NCBI GenBank assembly: GCA_027019335.1
Contig: JALUWV010000002.1
Location: 1 to 64,000 of the forward strand
DNA from: Sulfurimonas sp.
Lineage (GTDB): Bacteria; Campylobacterota; Campylobacteria; Campylobacterales; Sulfurimonadaceae
Length of the DNA stretch: 64,000 nucleotides
Direction of reading: 5' to 3'
A program made the position numbers and the translations under genes. Positions 24,373 through 33,511 of the stretch are shown piece by piece; the stretch's first letter is position 1, and each line of letters opens with the position of its first letter. The notes under the pieces are model-generated. The model ran no database searches. It worked only from the letters and a program-made list of their open reading frames with translations, and was not told the origin of the DNA.

Positions 24373-24609
24373 ATGATGCATACAATTACTTTAAAATCTG
24401 ATGATAATTTCTATAATACCTTAGAAGATATGGTGAAGATGTTACACACAACTAAAAGTGATTTGATAAGAAAAGCAGTTGTTTACTATAAAGATGCCTT
24501 AGAAAAAGAGAGGCTCAAAGAGCAGATTAAAAATGCTTCTTTTAAAGTACGAGATGAGAGTTTAAAAATTTCTCAAGAGTTTGAACAGACTTTGGGTGAT
24601 GGTCTCTAA
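24373..24609 (+). CDS. Ribbon-helix-helix antitoxin
   Basis: This 78-residue protein has a short N-terminal beta strand (HTITLKSDD) followed by two helices with TTKSDLIRKAVVYYKDAL, the pattern of a CopG/RHH DNA-binding domain. A charged C-terminal helix follows that would bind the toxin. It directly precedes the MazF-like toxin with a TAATG overlap, the classic layout of an antitoxin-toxin operon. It should repress its own promoter as a dimer, with or without toxin. Met1 and Met2 are both possible starts after AAGGA. Confidence 0.85.
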   Translation: MMHTITLKSDDNFYNTLEDMVKMLHTTKSDLIRKAVVYYKDALEKERLKEQIKNASFKVRDESLKISQEFEQTLGDGL

Positions 24610-24956
24610 TGTTTCAAAAAGGTGAAATATATTTAGCGAAACTGAACCCTAAAAAAGGGAATGAAGTGGGTAAAATAAGACCTGTACTCATTTATCAAAC
24701 AAATATTTTAAATGATTGTGAACACCCAACAACTATCATTTTACCAATCTCAACAGTTTTAATAGATAATGCTTATCCTTTGAGATATAGAATTACTCAA
24801 AGAGATAAATTAGAAAAAACAAGTGATGTATTATGCGACCAAATAAGAGCTTTAGATAATCAAAGAATCTTAGAGGGTGTACTCACTCAGCTCACTGATA
24901 AAGAGATATTTGAGATAGACAAACAAGTGAGAATTGTGCTTGATATTGAAGTTTAA
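24609..24956 (+). CDS. mazF: MazF/PemK-family mRNA interferase toxin
   Basis: This 115-residue protein has the MazF start QKGEIYLAKLNPKKGNEVGKIRPVLI, the TIILPIST strand, and CDQIRALDNQRI near residue 80, all conserved in the family. MazF toxins cleave single-stranded mRNA at short motifs. It is paired with the overlapping RHH antitoxin and converges on the NUDIX gene with overlapping stop codons. Toxin activity is inferred from the family. Confidence 0.93.
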   Translation: MFQKGEIYLAKLNPKKGNEVGKIRPVLIYQTNILNDCEHPTTIILPISTVLIDNAYPLRYRITQRDKLEKTSDVLCDQIRALDNQRILEGVLTQLTDKEIFEIDKQVRIVLDIEV

Positions 24957-25522
24957 ATCTTTCTACTTTTATTATCAAAAAACCAGTAAAAAGCCATGAT
25001 AACCCCTGAAGTTTTTTGATAACTTTCATCAAACATAAACTCTTTTGCTTCAGCGAGAGGAATCGTTATGACTTCGATGTCCTCTTCGGGGAGTCCTCCC
25101 CCTTCGTTGATTTTCATAGCTTCTGTGAGTTCAGCATAGTAGATAGTCTGTCTTGCCCCTGAAATGCCGACATTTGTGTAAAAGGATGTGACTTTTTCAA
25201 GGCTCTCTACGGGAATGTCATAGCCACACTCTTCATAAACCTCTTCTTTAGCAATCTGTGCATCAGAAGCATCTTTGTCGATAATTCCTGCACACATCTC
25301 ATACATAAATCCATCTGTTTTATTGGCATTGAGTACTGCTGGACGGAGTTGTTTGACGAGGATAAAAGCTTCTTTTTCGATGTGATATAAAAGTATGGAA
25401 ACACTACTATGAGTAATGACTGCTTCCCATTGCTTTTTTTGCCCCTTTAAAGTATAGTTGAGCATGATAGGCTTAATGTAGTTTGGATTTGTGAGGGGTT
25501 GGGTCGATGTGATTTTACTCAT
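24953..25522 (-). CDS. NUDIX hydrolase, nucleoside-diphosphate-sugar type
   Basis: This protein of about 189 residues starts at MSKITSTQPLTN. The upstream extension to 25582 would run deeply into the M23 gene and lacks conservation. The NUDIX region CAGIIDKDASDAQIAKEEVYEECGYD keeps the metal-binding E-V-x-E-E core. The canonical outer Glu and Arg are changed, as in NUDT14-type UDP-sugar diphosphatases. Those enzymes hydrolyse UDP-glucose or ADP-ribose to sugar phosphate plus NMP. The start overlaps the M23 peptidase stop by 8 bases, so the two genes form an operon. The exact substrate is unknown. Confidence 0.9.
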   Translation of the reverse strand: MSKITSTQPLTNPNYIKPIMLNYTLKGQKKQWEAVITHSSVSILLYHIEKEAFILVKQLRPAVLNANKTDGFMYEMCAGIIDKDASDAQIAKEEVYEECGYDIPVESLEKVTSFYTNVGISGARQTIYYAELTEAMKINEGGGLPEEDIEVITIPLAEAKEFMFDESYQKTSGVIMAFYWFFDNKSRKI

Positions 25523-26708
25523 GATTGCCCTTTGGTGTGTGTTTGAGGTAGCAAACATCTTGGATTGGGGTTTGTTTGACAAAAGTGCTATTACTATCGA
25601 GTGCAGCTTCTACTTGTTTATTATACTGTTTTTGTAGTTTCAAGAAAGATTTTTTTGCTTTGCCTGAGAGTTTTCTTGTGGTAATTTGGACGACTTTGAG
25701 TGGGTTGATAGCACGACCGTGTTTACGGAGTTCAAAGTGTAGGTGTGGACCAGTTGAACGCCCCGTTGTCCCTACATAGCCGATAACTTGCCCTTTTTTA
25801 ACATGTTTGCCTCTATGGATACCACGACGAAAAGCTTTGAGGTGGGCATAGCGTGTTTCGTATCCATCGCTATGACGGATTTTTACAAGGTTACCATAGC
25901 TTCCCATGCGTTGTGACCAAATGATAGTTCCACTTCCTGCTGCCATGACAGGAGTTCCGCGTCGTGCTGCAAAATCTATGCCTAAATGGGCTTTCCATTT
26001 GTGAAGGATGGGGTGCCATCTACGTTTTGTGAAGTACGAAGAGATTCTCGCACCACGAACAGGACGAGCGAGGAGGAAACCTTCCACTTTTCGTGCTTTT
26101 TCATTGTAGTATCTATCATCACTATTTAAGTAGATAAAGTGCTTTTTGTGGTGCATCTCTATCATGGCTACTTTGAGTGTTGGCATAGAAAAAGGGCGTC
26201 CAAGACGATACTTTTGATTATAAATCATTACAATCTTATCGCCTTTTCTGATACCATTTTTAAAGTTGAGAGAGTTTTGAAAACTAGAAACAAAGATTTG
26301 TGCAAGTTTTTTAGAGCCTGTTTCTTTGATGATAGTGTAGGCGGGTGAACTAATGACCTTACTTGAAAAAACCTCTTCTTTTGTCGTACTAATGATGGGA
26401 ATAGCTTCAAATTTATAGCTGTTCTTTTGCTTGTAGATGTGAATCTGGAGTTCATCATTGAGAGCAAGTAAGATTTGGTCTATGGAATGGTCATCATTTC
26501 GAGAAATTTGGTAGTGAATACCTGAACGCATCTCTTCTGTGAGTCTTTGATCATCTTTGTCAAGATTGTAGTATAACTCTCTTGTGGGAAGATTGTGATT
26601 TTGTAAAAAGATGAGAAATGTTTCACCACTTTTCCAGCGGTTTCTTTCAATAGTGTTGGCAAAAATTGCACTCACAAGGAGGAGTAGGGAGAAGAAAATT
26701 CGTATCAA
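25515..26708 (-). CDS. M23 peptidoglycan endopeptidase, Csd3/HdpA-like
   Basis: This 397-residue secreted protein has the signal peptide IFFSLLLLVSAIFAN and an N-terminal inhibitory or OapA-like region. The LytM/M23 zinc domain lies at about 235-340, with HLGIDFAARRGTPV (first His and Asp) and the HLHF motif in STGPHLHFELRKHG. M23 enzymes cut peptide cross-links in the periplasm; the Helicobacter homologue Csd3 helps set helical cell shape. The family is firm; whether it shapes this cell is inferred. It is divergent from the PGBA_N gene, with a 100-base promoter region between them. Confidence 0.92.
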   Translation of the reverse strand: MIRIFFSLLLLVSAIFANTIERNRWKSGETFLIFLQNHNLPTRELYYNLDKDDQRLTEEMRSGIHYQISRNDDHSIDQILLALNDELQIHIYKQKNSYKFEAIPIISTTKEEVFSSKVISSPAYTIIKETGSKKLAQIFVSSFQNSLNFKNGIRKGDKIVMIYNQKYRLGRPFSMPTLKVAMIEMHHKKHFIYLNSDDRYYNEKARKVEGFLLARPVRGARISSYFTKRRWHPILHKWKAHLGIDFAARRGTPVMAAGSGTIIWSQRMGSYGNLVKIRHSDGYETRYAHLKAFRRGIHRGKHVKKGQVIGYVGTTGRSTGPHLHFELRKHGRAINPLKVVQITTRKLSGKAKKSFLKLQKQYNKQVEAALDSNSTFVKQTPIQDVCYLKHTPKGNHE

Positions 26709-26775
26709 TGTATTAACCTAAAATAAATATGGATGAAATTTTAGCAAGTTTTGGCTTAGTATGAGGTTTATTTGC

Positions 26776-26781
26776 TATAAT
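26776..26781 (+). promoter_or_regulatory. -10 box of the PGBA_N-type gene
   Basis: TTTGCTATAAT ends at 26781, 27 bases before the preferred ATG at 26809. This supports starting the gene at 26809 rather than at the upstream ATG at 26761, which would lie before the promoter. Confidence 0.55.
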
Positions 26782-26808
26782 CTCAATAGACTAAAAAAAA
26801 GAGTACCA

Positions 26809-27615
26809 ATGAAGTTTATTATATTATTGTTTGTAGTTTTACTTGAGCTGAGTGCAGGGATTTTAAAATCGCCGCTTATTACTGTTGATAACAAGAAAAT
26901 GTTAGCAACTATACAAGTAGAGCAAATTGATGTCGGGATGAGTGGATTTGTTTATCATCAGATTACAGCAAACCACTCGAGTATCTTGAACAATGCCCTT
27001 GTTGTTGCCTTTGACAATGAAAAGAAGATTGCTACAATCAAGCTAACACCATACACAGGCTTACGAAATAACTCGCTTCCTACAGGAAAATGGGTCGTAA
27101 GTGTTGGTGATGTTGCGATGTTTGCATTTGGGTATAATCGTGGACTTTTGATTGCTCCGAGTGAAGAGATTTACCACAGAGTCACAAAAAATGTAGATAT
27201 TGAGTGGGTACATCCTGATTTATTTGCTACTGTTTTATCGTTTCGTGGACACCCAACACCAGAGAAAGAGGACTTTTTAGCGATGAGTACGATGAGTAGT
27301 GTCGGGCTTGTTTTTATCTATTTAGACAAAAAAGTTTATATGGTCGATAGTAAAAGTTTTCATATCTTAGGGATTAATGAAGCTCCATTTGTAGAAGATA
27401 CTGTTCGTCTTCCTTTTTACTCCAGAATTGAGTCTATCCCTTCGCATTGGTGGCAAATGTTTGAAGATGGGCATGATGAACTTGAAGCATATTCACCGCA
27501 TTATTTTGAACTTTTGGTGAAAAACAATCCATACAACACTCGCTTGTATGAGATTATTCAACATAGTGATGCAAAATTTCATTATTTATTAAAACAATTT
27601 AAAATAGGAAACTAA
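26809..27615 (+). CDS. PGBA_N-domain (plasminogen-binding-protein-like) protein
   Basis: This 268-residue protein from the ATG at 26809 begins with the signal peptide KFIILLFVVLLELSAGIL. The mature part resembles the N-terminal domain of the Helicobacter proteins PgbA/PgbB, with the segments DVGMSGFVYHQI, ALVVAFDNEKKIATIKL, and a YFELLVKNNP end. The lysine-rich C-terminal tail, held responsible for plasminogen binding in Helicobacter, is absent. So a host-binding role is unlikely in this organism, and the shared domain probably has a general envelope function. It lies 2 bases before glcD. Confidence 0.8.
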   Translation: MKFIILLFVVLLELSAGILKSPLITVDNKKMLATIQVEQIDVGMSGFVYHQITANHSSILNNALVVAFDNEKKIATIKLTPYTGLRNNSLPTGKWVVSVGDVAMFAFGYNRGLLIAPSEEIYHRVTKNVDIEWVHPDLFATVLSFRGHPTPEKEDFLAMSTMSSVGLVFIYLDKKVYMVDSKSFHILGINEAPFVEDTVRLPFYSRIESIPSHWWQMFEDGHDELEAYSPHYFELLVKNNPYNTRLYEIIQHSDAKFHYLLKQFKIGN

Positions 27616-27617
27616 TT

Positions 27618-29003
27618 ATGATAGATGCCAAGCATTTAGCACATTTTAGCTCTCTCGTAGGGCAGGATAATATTTATAGTGATAAGGCACATCTTATAGC
27701 TTACTCTTACGATGCAACACGTTCAAAGTTTGAGCCAGATGCTGTTCTTTTTCCTCGCAATGAAGAAGACATTAGCAAAATCTTGACTTACTGTAATGAA
27801 CATAAAATCGTGATTGTCCCTCGTGGAGCGGGGAGTGGTTTTACGGGTGGTGCCTTACCAAGTTCTGGTGGCATTGTCTTAGCTTTTGAAAAGCATATGA
27901 ACAAAATCCTAGAGATAGATATGAAAAATATGGTCGCTATCGTCCAACCAGGTGTGGTCAATATGGACTTACAACGAGCTGTTGAGGAAGTAGGGCTTTT
28001 TTATCCGCCAGACCCTGCGAGTCAAGATTACTCTACCATCGGTGGGAATGTGAGTGAAAATGCAGGAGGAATGCGTGCTGCAAAGTATGGGATAACTAAA
28101 GATTATGTTATGGCAACCCGTGCTGTGCTTCCAAATGGAGACATCATAAAAGCGGGCAAACGCACCATAAAAGATGTAGCAGGTTATAACATTAGCGGTA
28201 TTTTAATCGCTTCTGAGGGGACTTTAGCCGTTTTAAGTGAGATTACCTTAAAACTCATTCCAAAACCTAAAATGACAAAAACTGCTATGGGTATTTTTAG
28301 TAGTGTCAATCAAGCGATGGAAGCGGTCTATAAAACAATGGCAAGTGGGATTACCCCCGTGGCGATGGAGTTTTTAGACAATCTTACCATTCGTGCAGTG
28401 GAGCAGACTTTTTCAAAAGGTTTGCCTGTGGATGCAGGTGCCTTACTTGTTACGGATGTCGATGGTAACTTAGAAGATGATTTGAACTTCCAACTTACAA
28501 AGATAGAAGAGGTTTTTAAAGCTAATGGCTGTTCAGAATTTCGTATCGCAAAAGATGACAAAGAAGCGGCTGACCTTTGGTTTGCTAGGCGAAATGCAAG
28601 TCCTGCTTTGAGTGTATACGGAAGTAAAAAACTCAATGAAGATGTGACAGTACCACGCTCTGCTCTTCCTGAGCTTTTAGAGAAGTTTTATGCTATTGCC
28701 GAGAAATATCAAGTCAATATCCCTTGTTTTGGACATACGGGAGATGGAAATGTCCATACAAATGTGATGGTAGATGGCTCCGATCCTGAGCAAGTAAAAA
28801 TCGCATATCAAGCGATAGAAGAGGTATTTCAAGCGACTATTGATTTGGGAGGAACTCTTTCTGGTGAACATGGCATAGGACTTGCAAAGGCTCCTTACAT
28901 GGGGATGGCATTTACAGAAGAGGAGATGAATCTTTTTAAATCCATCAAAAGAGCATTTGACCCAAATAACATTTTAAATCCTGCAAAAATGGGACTCGAT
29001 TAG
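27618..29003 (+). CDS. glcD: FAD-linked 2-hydroxyacid oxidase, GlcD-like
   Basis: This 461-residue flavoprotein has the vanillyl-alcohol-oxidase-type FAD domain, with VPRGAGSGFTGGALPSSGG and YSTIGGNVSENAGGMRAAKYG. The C-terminal FAD-oxidase domain has FGHTGDGNVHTNVM, GGTLSGEHGIGLAK and the end FDPNNILNPAKMG. The family oxidises glycolate or D-lactate and feeds electrons to the quinone pool. No glcE/glcF partners are beside it, so a D-lactate dehydrogenase role is equally possible. An SD (AAGGAAA) separates it from yihY. Confidence 0.9.
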   Translation: MIDAKHLAHFSSLVGQDNIYSDKAHLIAYSYDATRSKFEPDAVLFPRNEEDISKILTYCNEHKIVIVPRGAGSGFTGGALPSSGGIVLAFEKHMNKILEIDMKNMVAIVQPGVVNMDLQRAVEEVGLFYPPDPASQDYSTIGGNVSENAGGMRAAKYGITKDYVMATRAVLPNGDIIKAGKRTIKDVAGYNISGILIASEGTLAVLSEITLKLIPKPKMTKTAMGIFSSVNQAMEAVYKTMASGITPVAMEFLDNLTIRAVEQTFSKGLPVDAGALLVTDVDGNLEDDLNFQLTKIEEVFKANGCSEFRIAKDDKEAADLWFARRNASPALSVYGSKKLNEDVTVPRSALPELLEKFYAIAEKYQVNIPCFGHTGDGNVHTNVMVDGSDPEQVKIAYQAIEEVFQATIDLGGTLSGEHGIGLAKAPYMGMAFTEEEMNLFKSIKRAFDPNNILNPAKMGLD

Positions 29004-29013
29004 AAGGAAAATC

Positions 29014-29841
29014 ATGCAAACAAAAGCAGTAAAAGTACTTAAACACGCAAAGTTTTTTTTACAATCTTTTATAGATAAAGAACTCACACTTTTTGCGGCA
29101 AGTTTGAGCTTTTATACCATCTTTACGATTATTCCACTGCTTTTGATTATGATGACACTTTTGACTTCTTTGCCTTCATTTGCCGAGAATTATGAGAAGA
29201 TACAAGCTTTTATCTTCTCAAATCTCATGCCGGTAAACTCTGAAGTGGTCATGGAACAGATAAATGGTTTTTTAAAAAATTCCTCAAAAATGGGTATGAT
29301 GGGATTTATGGCTATCTTAGTCTCTTCTTTACTTTTTTTTAAAAACTTTGAGTACATTGCAAATCGTATTTTTCATGCAGAGCCACGAACGATTTGGGAG
29401 TCTATCACAACCTACTGGACGATGCTTACTCTTACACCTATCGCGCTTGGGGCATCTTTTTATATTACTGGGTATATTGCTACTTTGATGGCTTCAAATA
29501 CACTTACTTCAGGTTTTAATATTTTGCCTCTTATCCCTTATCTCATCATCTGGGCGCTCTTTTTTCTCATTTTTCAAATTGCAGCCAATGTCAAAATAAA
29601 TCCAAAAGCTTCTGCGATAAGTTCATTCATTATTTCTGTTGTTTTTAGCATGAGTAAAAATGCGTTTATCTACTATGTTTTTTTAAATAAATCGTATACC
29701 ACGATGTATGGCTCCTTTGCGATTTTAATGTTTTTATTTCTTTGGATTTATGTCTCTTGGCTGATATTTATTTACGGTTTAAAACTTTGTTATATCATTG
29801 ACGGAATGTTTAAAAACAATAGAAAGGAAAATCATGAGTGA
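29014..29841 (+). CDS. YihY/virulence factor BrkB family membrane protein
   Basis: This 275-residue inner-membrane protein has about six helices. It starts AKFFLQSFIDKELTLFAASLSFYTIFTIIPLLLIMMTL, whose pattern is typical of the YihY (once called RNase BN) family. It ends LFLWIYVSWLIFIYGLKLCYIID. The molecular function of the family is not established; the old tRNA nuclease name is wrong. Its stop overlaps the start of the next gene by 8 bases. Confidence 0.9.
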   Translation: MQTKAVKVLKHAKFFLQSFIDKELTLFAASLSFYTIFTIIPLLLIMMTLLTSLPSFAENYEKIQAFIFSNLMPVNSEVVMEQINGFLKNSSKMGMMGFMAILVSSLLFFKNFEYIANRIFHAEPRTIWESITTYWTMLTLTPIALGASFYITGYIATLMASNTLTSGFNILPLIPYLIIWALFFLIFQIAANVKINPKASAISSFIISVVFSMSKNAFIYYVFLNKSYTTMYGSFAILMFLFLWIYVSWLIFIYGLKLCYIIDGMFKNNRKENHE

Positions 29842-30790
29842 AATGTATGAACTGGCGATAATCGGTGCGGGACCTGCAGGGATTGCAACGGCGGTAGAGT
29901 CGTATTTGCAAGGAATGAGAAAAATTGTTTTGTTAGAAAAAGATACAAACCATAACTCGACAATCAGAAAGTATTACAAAGACAACAAACGTGTGGATGT
30001 TGATTGGAAAGGGCAAAAAGTAGAACTTAATGGTCGTATTTATTTTATCGATGGAACGAAAGAATCGACTTTAGATTTTTTTGATGAGATTTTAGAACTC
30101 CACGCGGTAGAGTTAAAAACACATGTTGAAGTTTTAGATATTACAAGAGTAGAAGAAGATGCACATTTTGAAGTGACTATGGCAAATGCTAGTATCAAAG
30201 CAAAGAATGTTGTGGTTACGATAGGGCGTATGGGAAAACCAAACAAACCAAGCTATAAAATCCCCGCAAGTGTACGCAAACAAGTTTGTTATACTCTTGA
30301 TACTTGTAAGGAGAATGAAAAAGTTCTCGTTGTCGGTGGTGGCGATAGTGCGGTGGAGTATGCGGTTGATTTGAGTGAAAAAAATGATGTTACCATCTGT
30401 TATAGACGCGAAACTTTTCGTCGTGCTAACCCAACTAATCAAACAAATATTGGCAATGCCATTATGCACAAAGAGGTTAATGCTATCTTAGGCATAGACA
30501 TTGAGAGTATTGAAGAGGAAAATGGTTGTGTGAAAGTCCTTTTTAACAATGGGAATACAGAAGTTTATGATAGAGTAGTTTATGCCTTAGGTGGTACTAC
30601 TCCAAGTGCCTTTTTAGATAATGCGGGCATAGAAGAAGTAGATGGTAAACCGATGTTTGATGAAAATTATGAGACAAATATCAAAGGCTTATTTGTAGCG
30701 GGTGATATTACTCAAAAATCGGGTGGAAGTATAGCGTTAGGCCTTAATCATGGTTATGCCATTGCGAAGTATATTACAGAGAATAGATAA
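29834..30790 (+). CDS. NAD(P)H-dependent flavin disulfide-reductase-like protein
   Basis: The gene starts at the ATG at 29834 (MSEMYELAIIGAGPAGIATA), which overlaps the yihY stop; a longer in-frame start at 29798 lies within yihY. The 318-residue protein has an N-terminal FAD dinucleotide motif (GAGPAG). A central NAD(P)H motif follows (VLVVGGGDSAVEYAVDL, about 165-180). The C-terminal FAD motif is IKGLFVAGDITQKSGGSIALGLNHGYAIA. It lacks the CxxC of thioredoxin reductase, so it fits the ferredoxin/flavodoxin-NADP reductase-like or YpdA-like group. Substrate unknown. Its tail overlaps comEC by 17 bases on the opposite strand. Confidence 0.85.
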   Translation: MSEMYELAIIGAGPAGIATAVESYLQGMRKIVLLEKDTNHNSTIRKYYKDNKRVDVDWKGQKVELNGRIYFIDGTKESTLDFFDEILELHAVELKTHVEVLDITRVEEDAHFEVTMANASIKAKNVVVTIGRMGKPNKPSYKIPASVRKQVCYTLDTCKENEKVLVVGGGDSAVEYAVDLSEKNDVTICYRRETFRRANPTNQTNIGNAIMHKEVNAILGIDIESIEEENGCVKVLFNNGNTEVYDRVVYALGGTTPSAFLDNAGIEEVDGKPMFDENYETNIKGLFVAGDITQKSGGSIALGLNHGYAIAKYITENR

Positions 30791-32021
30791 TCGCATAGAG
30801 AAAAATCGCACTCGCATACAAGAGTGTGAGGGTAAGTAAACTTCTTTTGTAGATAGCTCCCAAAGATAGAAGTACAAAGGGCACAAGCCACAGAGGGTGA
30901 AGAACTATCTGCTTTGTATGAGTATCTAAATGAACAAGGTACTCAAGCGGTGTATCTAGTAGATTTCCCTCATGTATGAGATGTAAAAATATGCTCAGTG
31001 GATAGAAGAGGCTGAAAAGAGTACTCCAAAGAATCGAGAGTGGATGGTAGAGAGAAAAGTTTTCAAATATCGCGAGTGAAAAGGGAAGCATCATCAAATA
31101 AATCCAAAAAGGTAAAAGTAAAAATTGCCATTTTTTCCCTAAGTCTTGAAAATGAATGAGAAAAAGAAAGATATATCCCACTCCTGCAACACTCAGTCCA
31201 AACCCTAAACTAAAGAAAAGTCGTGGGAAAAGTGCTAGTAAAAGCAGTATGCTAAGTAAAAGTGTCTGCATAGAGATAATCTGAAATCCTCTGTCGTAGA
31301 GTACAAATCCCATAAGTAACATAGCAAAGGCACGTAAAAGTGATGCTGGAGTCCCTAAAAAGAGCAGATAGCTGAGTAAAATCATACTTATTATGACAAA
31401 TAAATCACGTTTTTTATTTCTATAGGGAAAGTATCTGTTTTGCAAAAAGTGATAGGGGTATTTGAGTAGAAAAAAAAGTAGTGTAGATAAAACACCTAGA
31501 TGAAAGCCACTAATAGCTAAGAGGTGTGAGATACCAAGGGAAGAAAACTGCTTTTGGATGCTACTGTCGAGCTGTCTTGCACTGAAAAGGGCTTGATAAA
31601 TGGCTGTTATTTCTAGGCTTTTATGCTGTTTTGCAATAGCAGTATTAAATGCTGTTTTATACGTCGCTTTGATACTGCCTTTTACAATTTTACTATAAGC
31701 ATAAAAACCTTTGAGATAGGCATAAAAACTGATTTTTCCAGCCCAGACTTTTAGAAGTAAATTTTCACCAACAAGAAGATTTTTTTGCTTTGTTTTTGTG
31801 TAAAAAATTGCTCCATGATTACTTTTGAGTTTTAAAATAGAGGAAGCATTTTTTGTGTACTGTTTTAAGAGGGTTGCCTCTACAAGTTGTGTATCAAAAC
31901 GCGTGAGGTTTTTGTAGTTGTTGTACTCGATGAGTAGGGAGTAGAAACTCAGTAAGGTAAGGAAAAAAAATGCAAAGAGAAAATCTCGCCTTGTATTAAA
32001 AAGTGAGATTTTTTGTAGCAT
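30774..32021 (-). CDS. comEC: ComEC/Rec2-family DNA uptake channel protein
   Basis: This 415-residue inner-membrane protein has many helices and the competence signature FSSLGISHLLAISGFHLGVLSTLLFFLL near residue 155. ComEC moves one strand of incoming DNA into the cytoplasm during natural transformation. The C-terminal metallo-beta-lactamase domain of Gram-positive ComEC is missing, which is usual for Campylobacterota. The start follows directly on the dnaB stop, so the two may be co-transcribed. Confidence 0.9.
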   Translation of the reverse strand: MLQKISLFNTRRDFLFAFFFLTLLSFYSLLIEYNNYKNLTRFDTQLVEATLLKQYTKNASSILKLKSNHGAIFYTKTKQKNLLVGENLLLKVWAGKISFYAYLKGFYAYSKIVKGSIKATYKTAFNTAIAKQHKSLEITAIYQALFSARQLDSSIQKQFSSLGISHLLAISGFHLGVLSTLLFFLLKYPYHFLQNRYFPYRNKKRDLFVIISMILLSYLLFLGTPASLLRAFAMLLMGFVLYDRGFQIISMQTLLLSILLLLALFPRLFFSLGFGLSVAGVGYIFLFLIHFQDLGKKWQFLLLPFWIYLMMLPFSLAIFENFSLYHPLSILWSTLFSLFYPLSIFLHLIHEGNLLDTPLEYLVHLDTHTKQIVLHPLWLVPFVLLSLGAIYKRSLLTLTLLYASAIFLYAIIYSL

Positions 32022-33473
32022 TTAAAGCATCGGCATAGAGATACTTGAATCTCCTATATCAATCTCAGCAGAAGAGGTATCTATGTTTTCATAAACAGTT
32101 TCTACACCCGCACTAAATGCAGGAGCATCGACGAAGCGTGTGAGTTTCTTTTGAAACACAAGTTTCACATGTCCTGTTGGACCATTACGCTGTTTACCGA
32201 TGATGATTTCTGCATCTTCTTCCTCTTTTTCAACATACTCAGAGACAAACTCTTTTCCTTCTGATTTTGCTGCTTTTTCTCGTTCTTTTTCCTCTTTGTA
32301 AAGGTAAACATCGTCACGATAGACAAACAAAATGATGTCGGCATCTTGCTCGATTGAGCCTGATTCACGAATATCACTCAGCATCGGGCGTTTGTCATTT
32401 CTCGCTTCAAGTCCACGGTTCAGTTGTGAGAGGGCAACGATAGGCATCTCAAGTTCACGAGCGAGCATTTTAAGTCCACGTGAGATTTCGGAGACTTGCA
32501 GGTGTCTGTCTTGATTGCCTACTCCTTGCATAATTTGGAGATAATCAATCACAGCAATCTCAATCTCAGGATGTTGATTTTTGAGTTTGCGTAGTTTCGA
32601 GCGGAGTTGATTAATGTTAATACTCCCTTGGTCATCGACAAAGAGTTTCGCACTGTCCATACGCTCAATAGCAGCATTAAGACTACTCCACTGGTCATTG
32701 TTCATATTTCCCGTACGAAGATGTTGTAAGGGAATGGAAGTTTGAATGGAGAGTAAACGTAACATCAACTGTTCAGCAGGCATTTCAAGGGAAAAAAATG
32801 CCACTCCCTTGTTTTGTAAAATGAGGGAATTGACTGTGTTTAGTATAAAAGAAGTTTTCCCCATCGCAGGCCTTGCAGCAATAATGACTAAATCTCCCTT
32901 ACCAAAACCCGTCGTCATTTTGTTGAGTTCGTGAAACCCTGTATCTACTCCTACGAGAACAGTATCGCCTCGTGCTTGCATCTCTTTGATATATTCCATT
33001 GTATCAAAGGTCATTTTAGGGGCGTCTTTAAAATCGCTTGTTTGGTTGTCTTGAGTGATTTCGTAGAGTTTTTTCTCTACTATATCGATGACTTCTTCTG
33101 AGGGTAACTCCTCTTCGACGGTAACTCTTTTTATCTCTGTTGTGAGTGTGAGGAGATGGCGTTTGAGGGATTTGTCTTTTATCTCATTCACATAAGCTTG
33201 TGTGTTTGAGATAGGGTTGGCAGAGAGGATTTCAAGTAAAACTTGTTCATCAAACTTTTTGACTTTTATCAACTCTTTTTTGATAAACTCTTCATCAATC
33301 GGCTGGTCGTGTTGGAGTAAAAGAAGCATTGCCTTGAAGATGTCCTGATGGGCAGGAAGATAAAAATCATCTTGATTAAGAGCGACACTGAGTTCATCAA
33401 ACTGGCTTGGTTCAAAAACAATGGAACTGAGAATAGCGCGTTCAAACGCTAGGTTATATAAATTATCTTGCAA
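32022..33473 (-). CDS. dnaB: Replicative DNA helicase DnaB
   Basis: DnaB is the ring helicase at the fork and the partner of DnaG. The 483-residue protein has the N-terminal primase-interaction domain (1-110) and a linker. The RecA-like motor has Walker A IIAARPAMGKTSF (about 205), FSLEMPAEQLMLR, Walker B IAVIDYLQIM, and DIRESGSIEQDADIILFVYRDD. The gene carries no intein, although DnaB is a common intein host, which contrasts with the interrupted dnaG in this window. Confidence 0.97.
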   Translation of the reverse strand: MQDNLYNLAFERAILSSIVFEPSQFDELSVALNQDDFYLPAHQDIFKAMLLLLQHDQPIDEEFIKKELIKVKKFDEQVLLEILSANPISNTQAYVNEIKDKSLKRHLLTLTTEIKRVTVEEELPSEEVIDIVEKKLYEITQDNQTSDFKDAPKMTFDTMEYIKEMQARGDTVLVGVDTGFHELNKMTTGFGKGDLVIIAARPAMGKTSFILNTVNSLILQNKGVAFFSLEMPAEQLMLRLLSIQTSIPLQHLRTGNMNNDQWSSLNAAIERMDSAKLFVDDQGSININQLRSKLRKLKNQHPEIEIAVIDYLQIMQGVGNQDRHLQVSEISRGLKMLARELEMPIVALSQLNRGLEARNDKRPMLSDIRESGSIEQDADIILFVYRDDVYLYKEEKEREKAAKSEGKEFVSEYVEKEEEDAEIIIGKQRNGPTGHVKLVFQKKLTRFVDAPAFSAGVETVYENIDTSSAEIDIGDSSISMPML

Positions 33474-33511
33474 AAACCAACCTTCTATTGTGTGAATTTG
33501 ATTTTAGCATA

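Noticed and set aside
32022..33473. Intein in DnaB
   Set aside because: DnaB is a frequent host, but the 483-residue frame has the normal size and unbroken Walker and DIRESG motifs.
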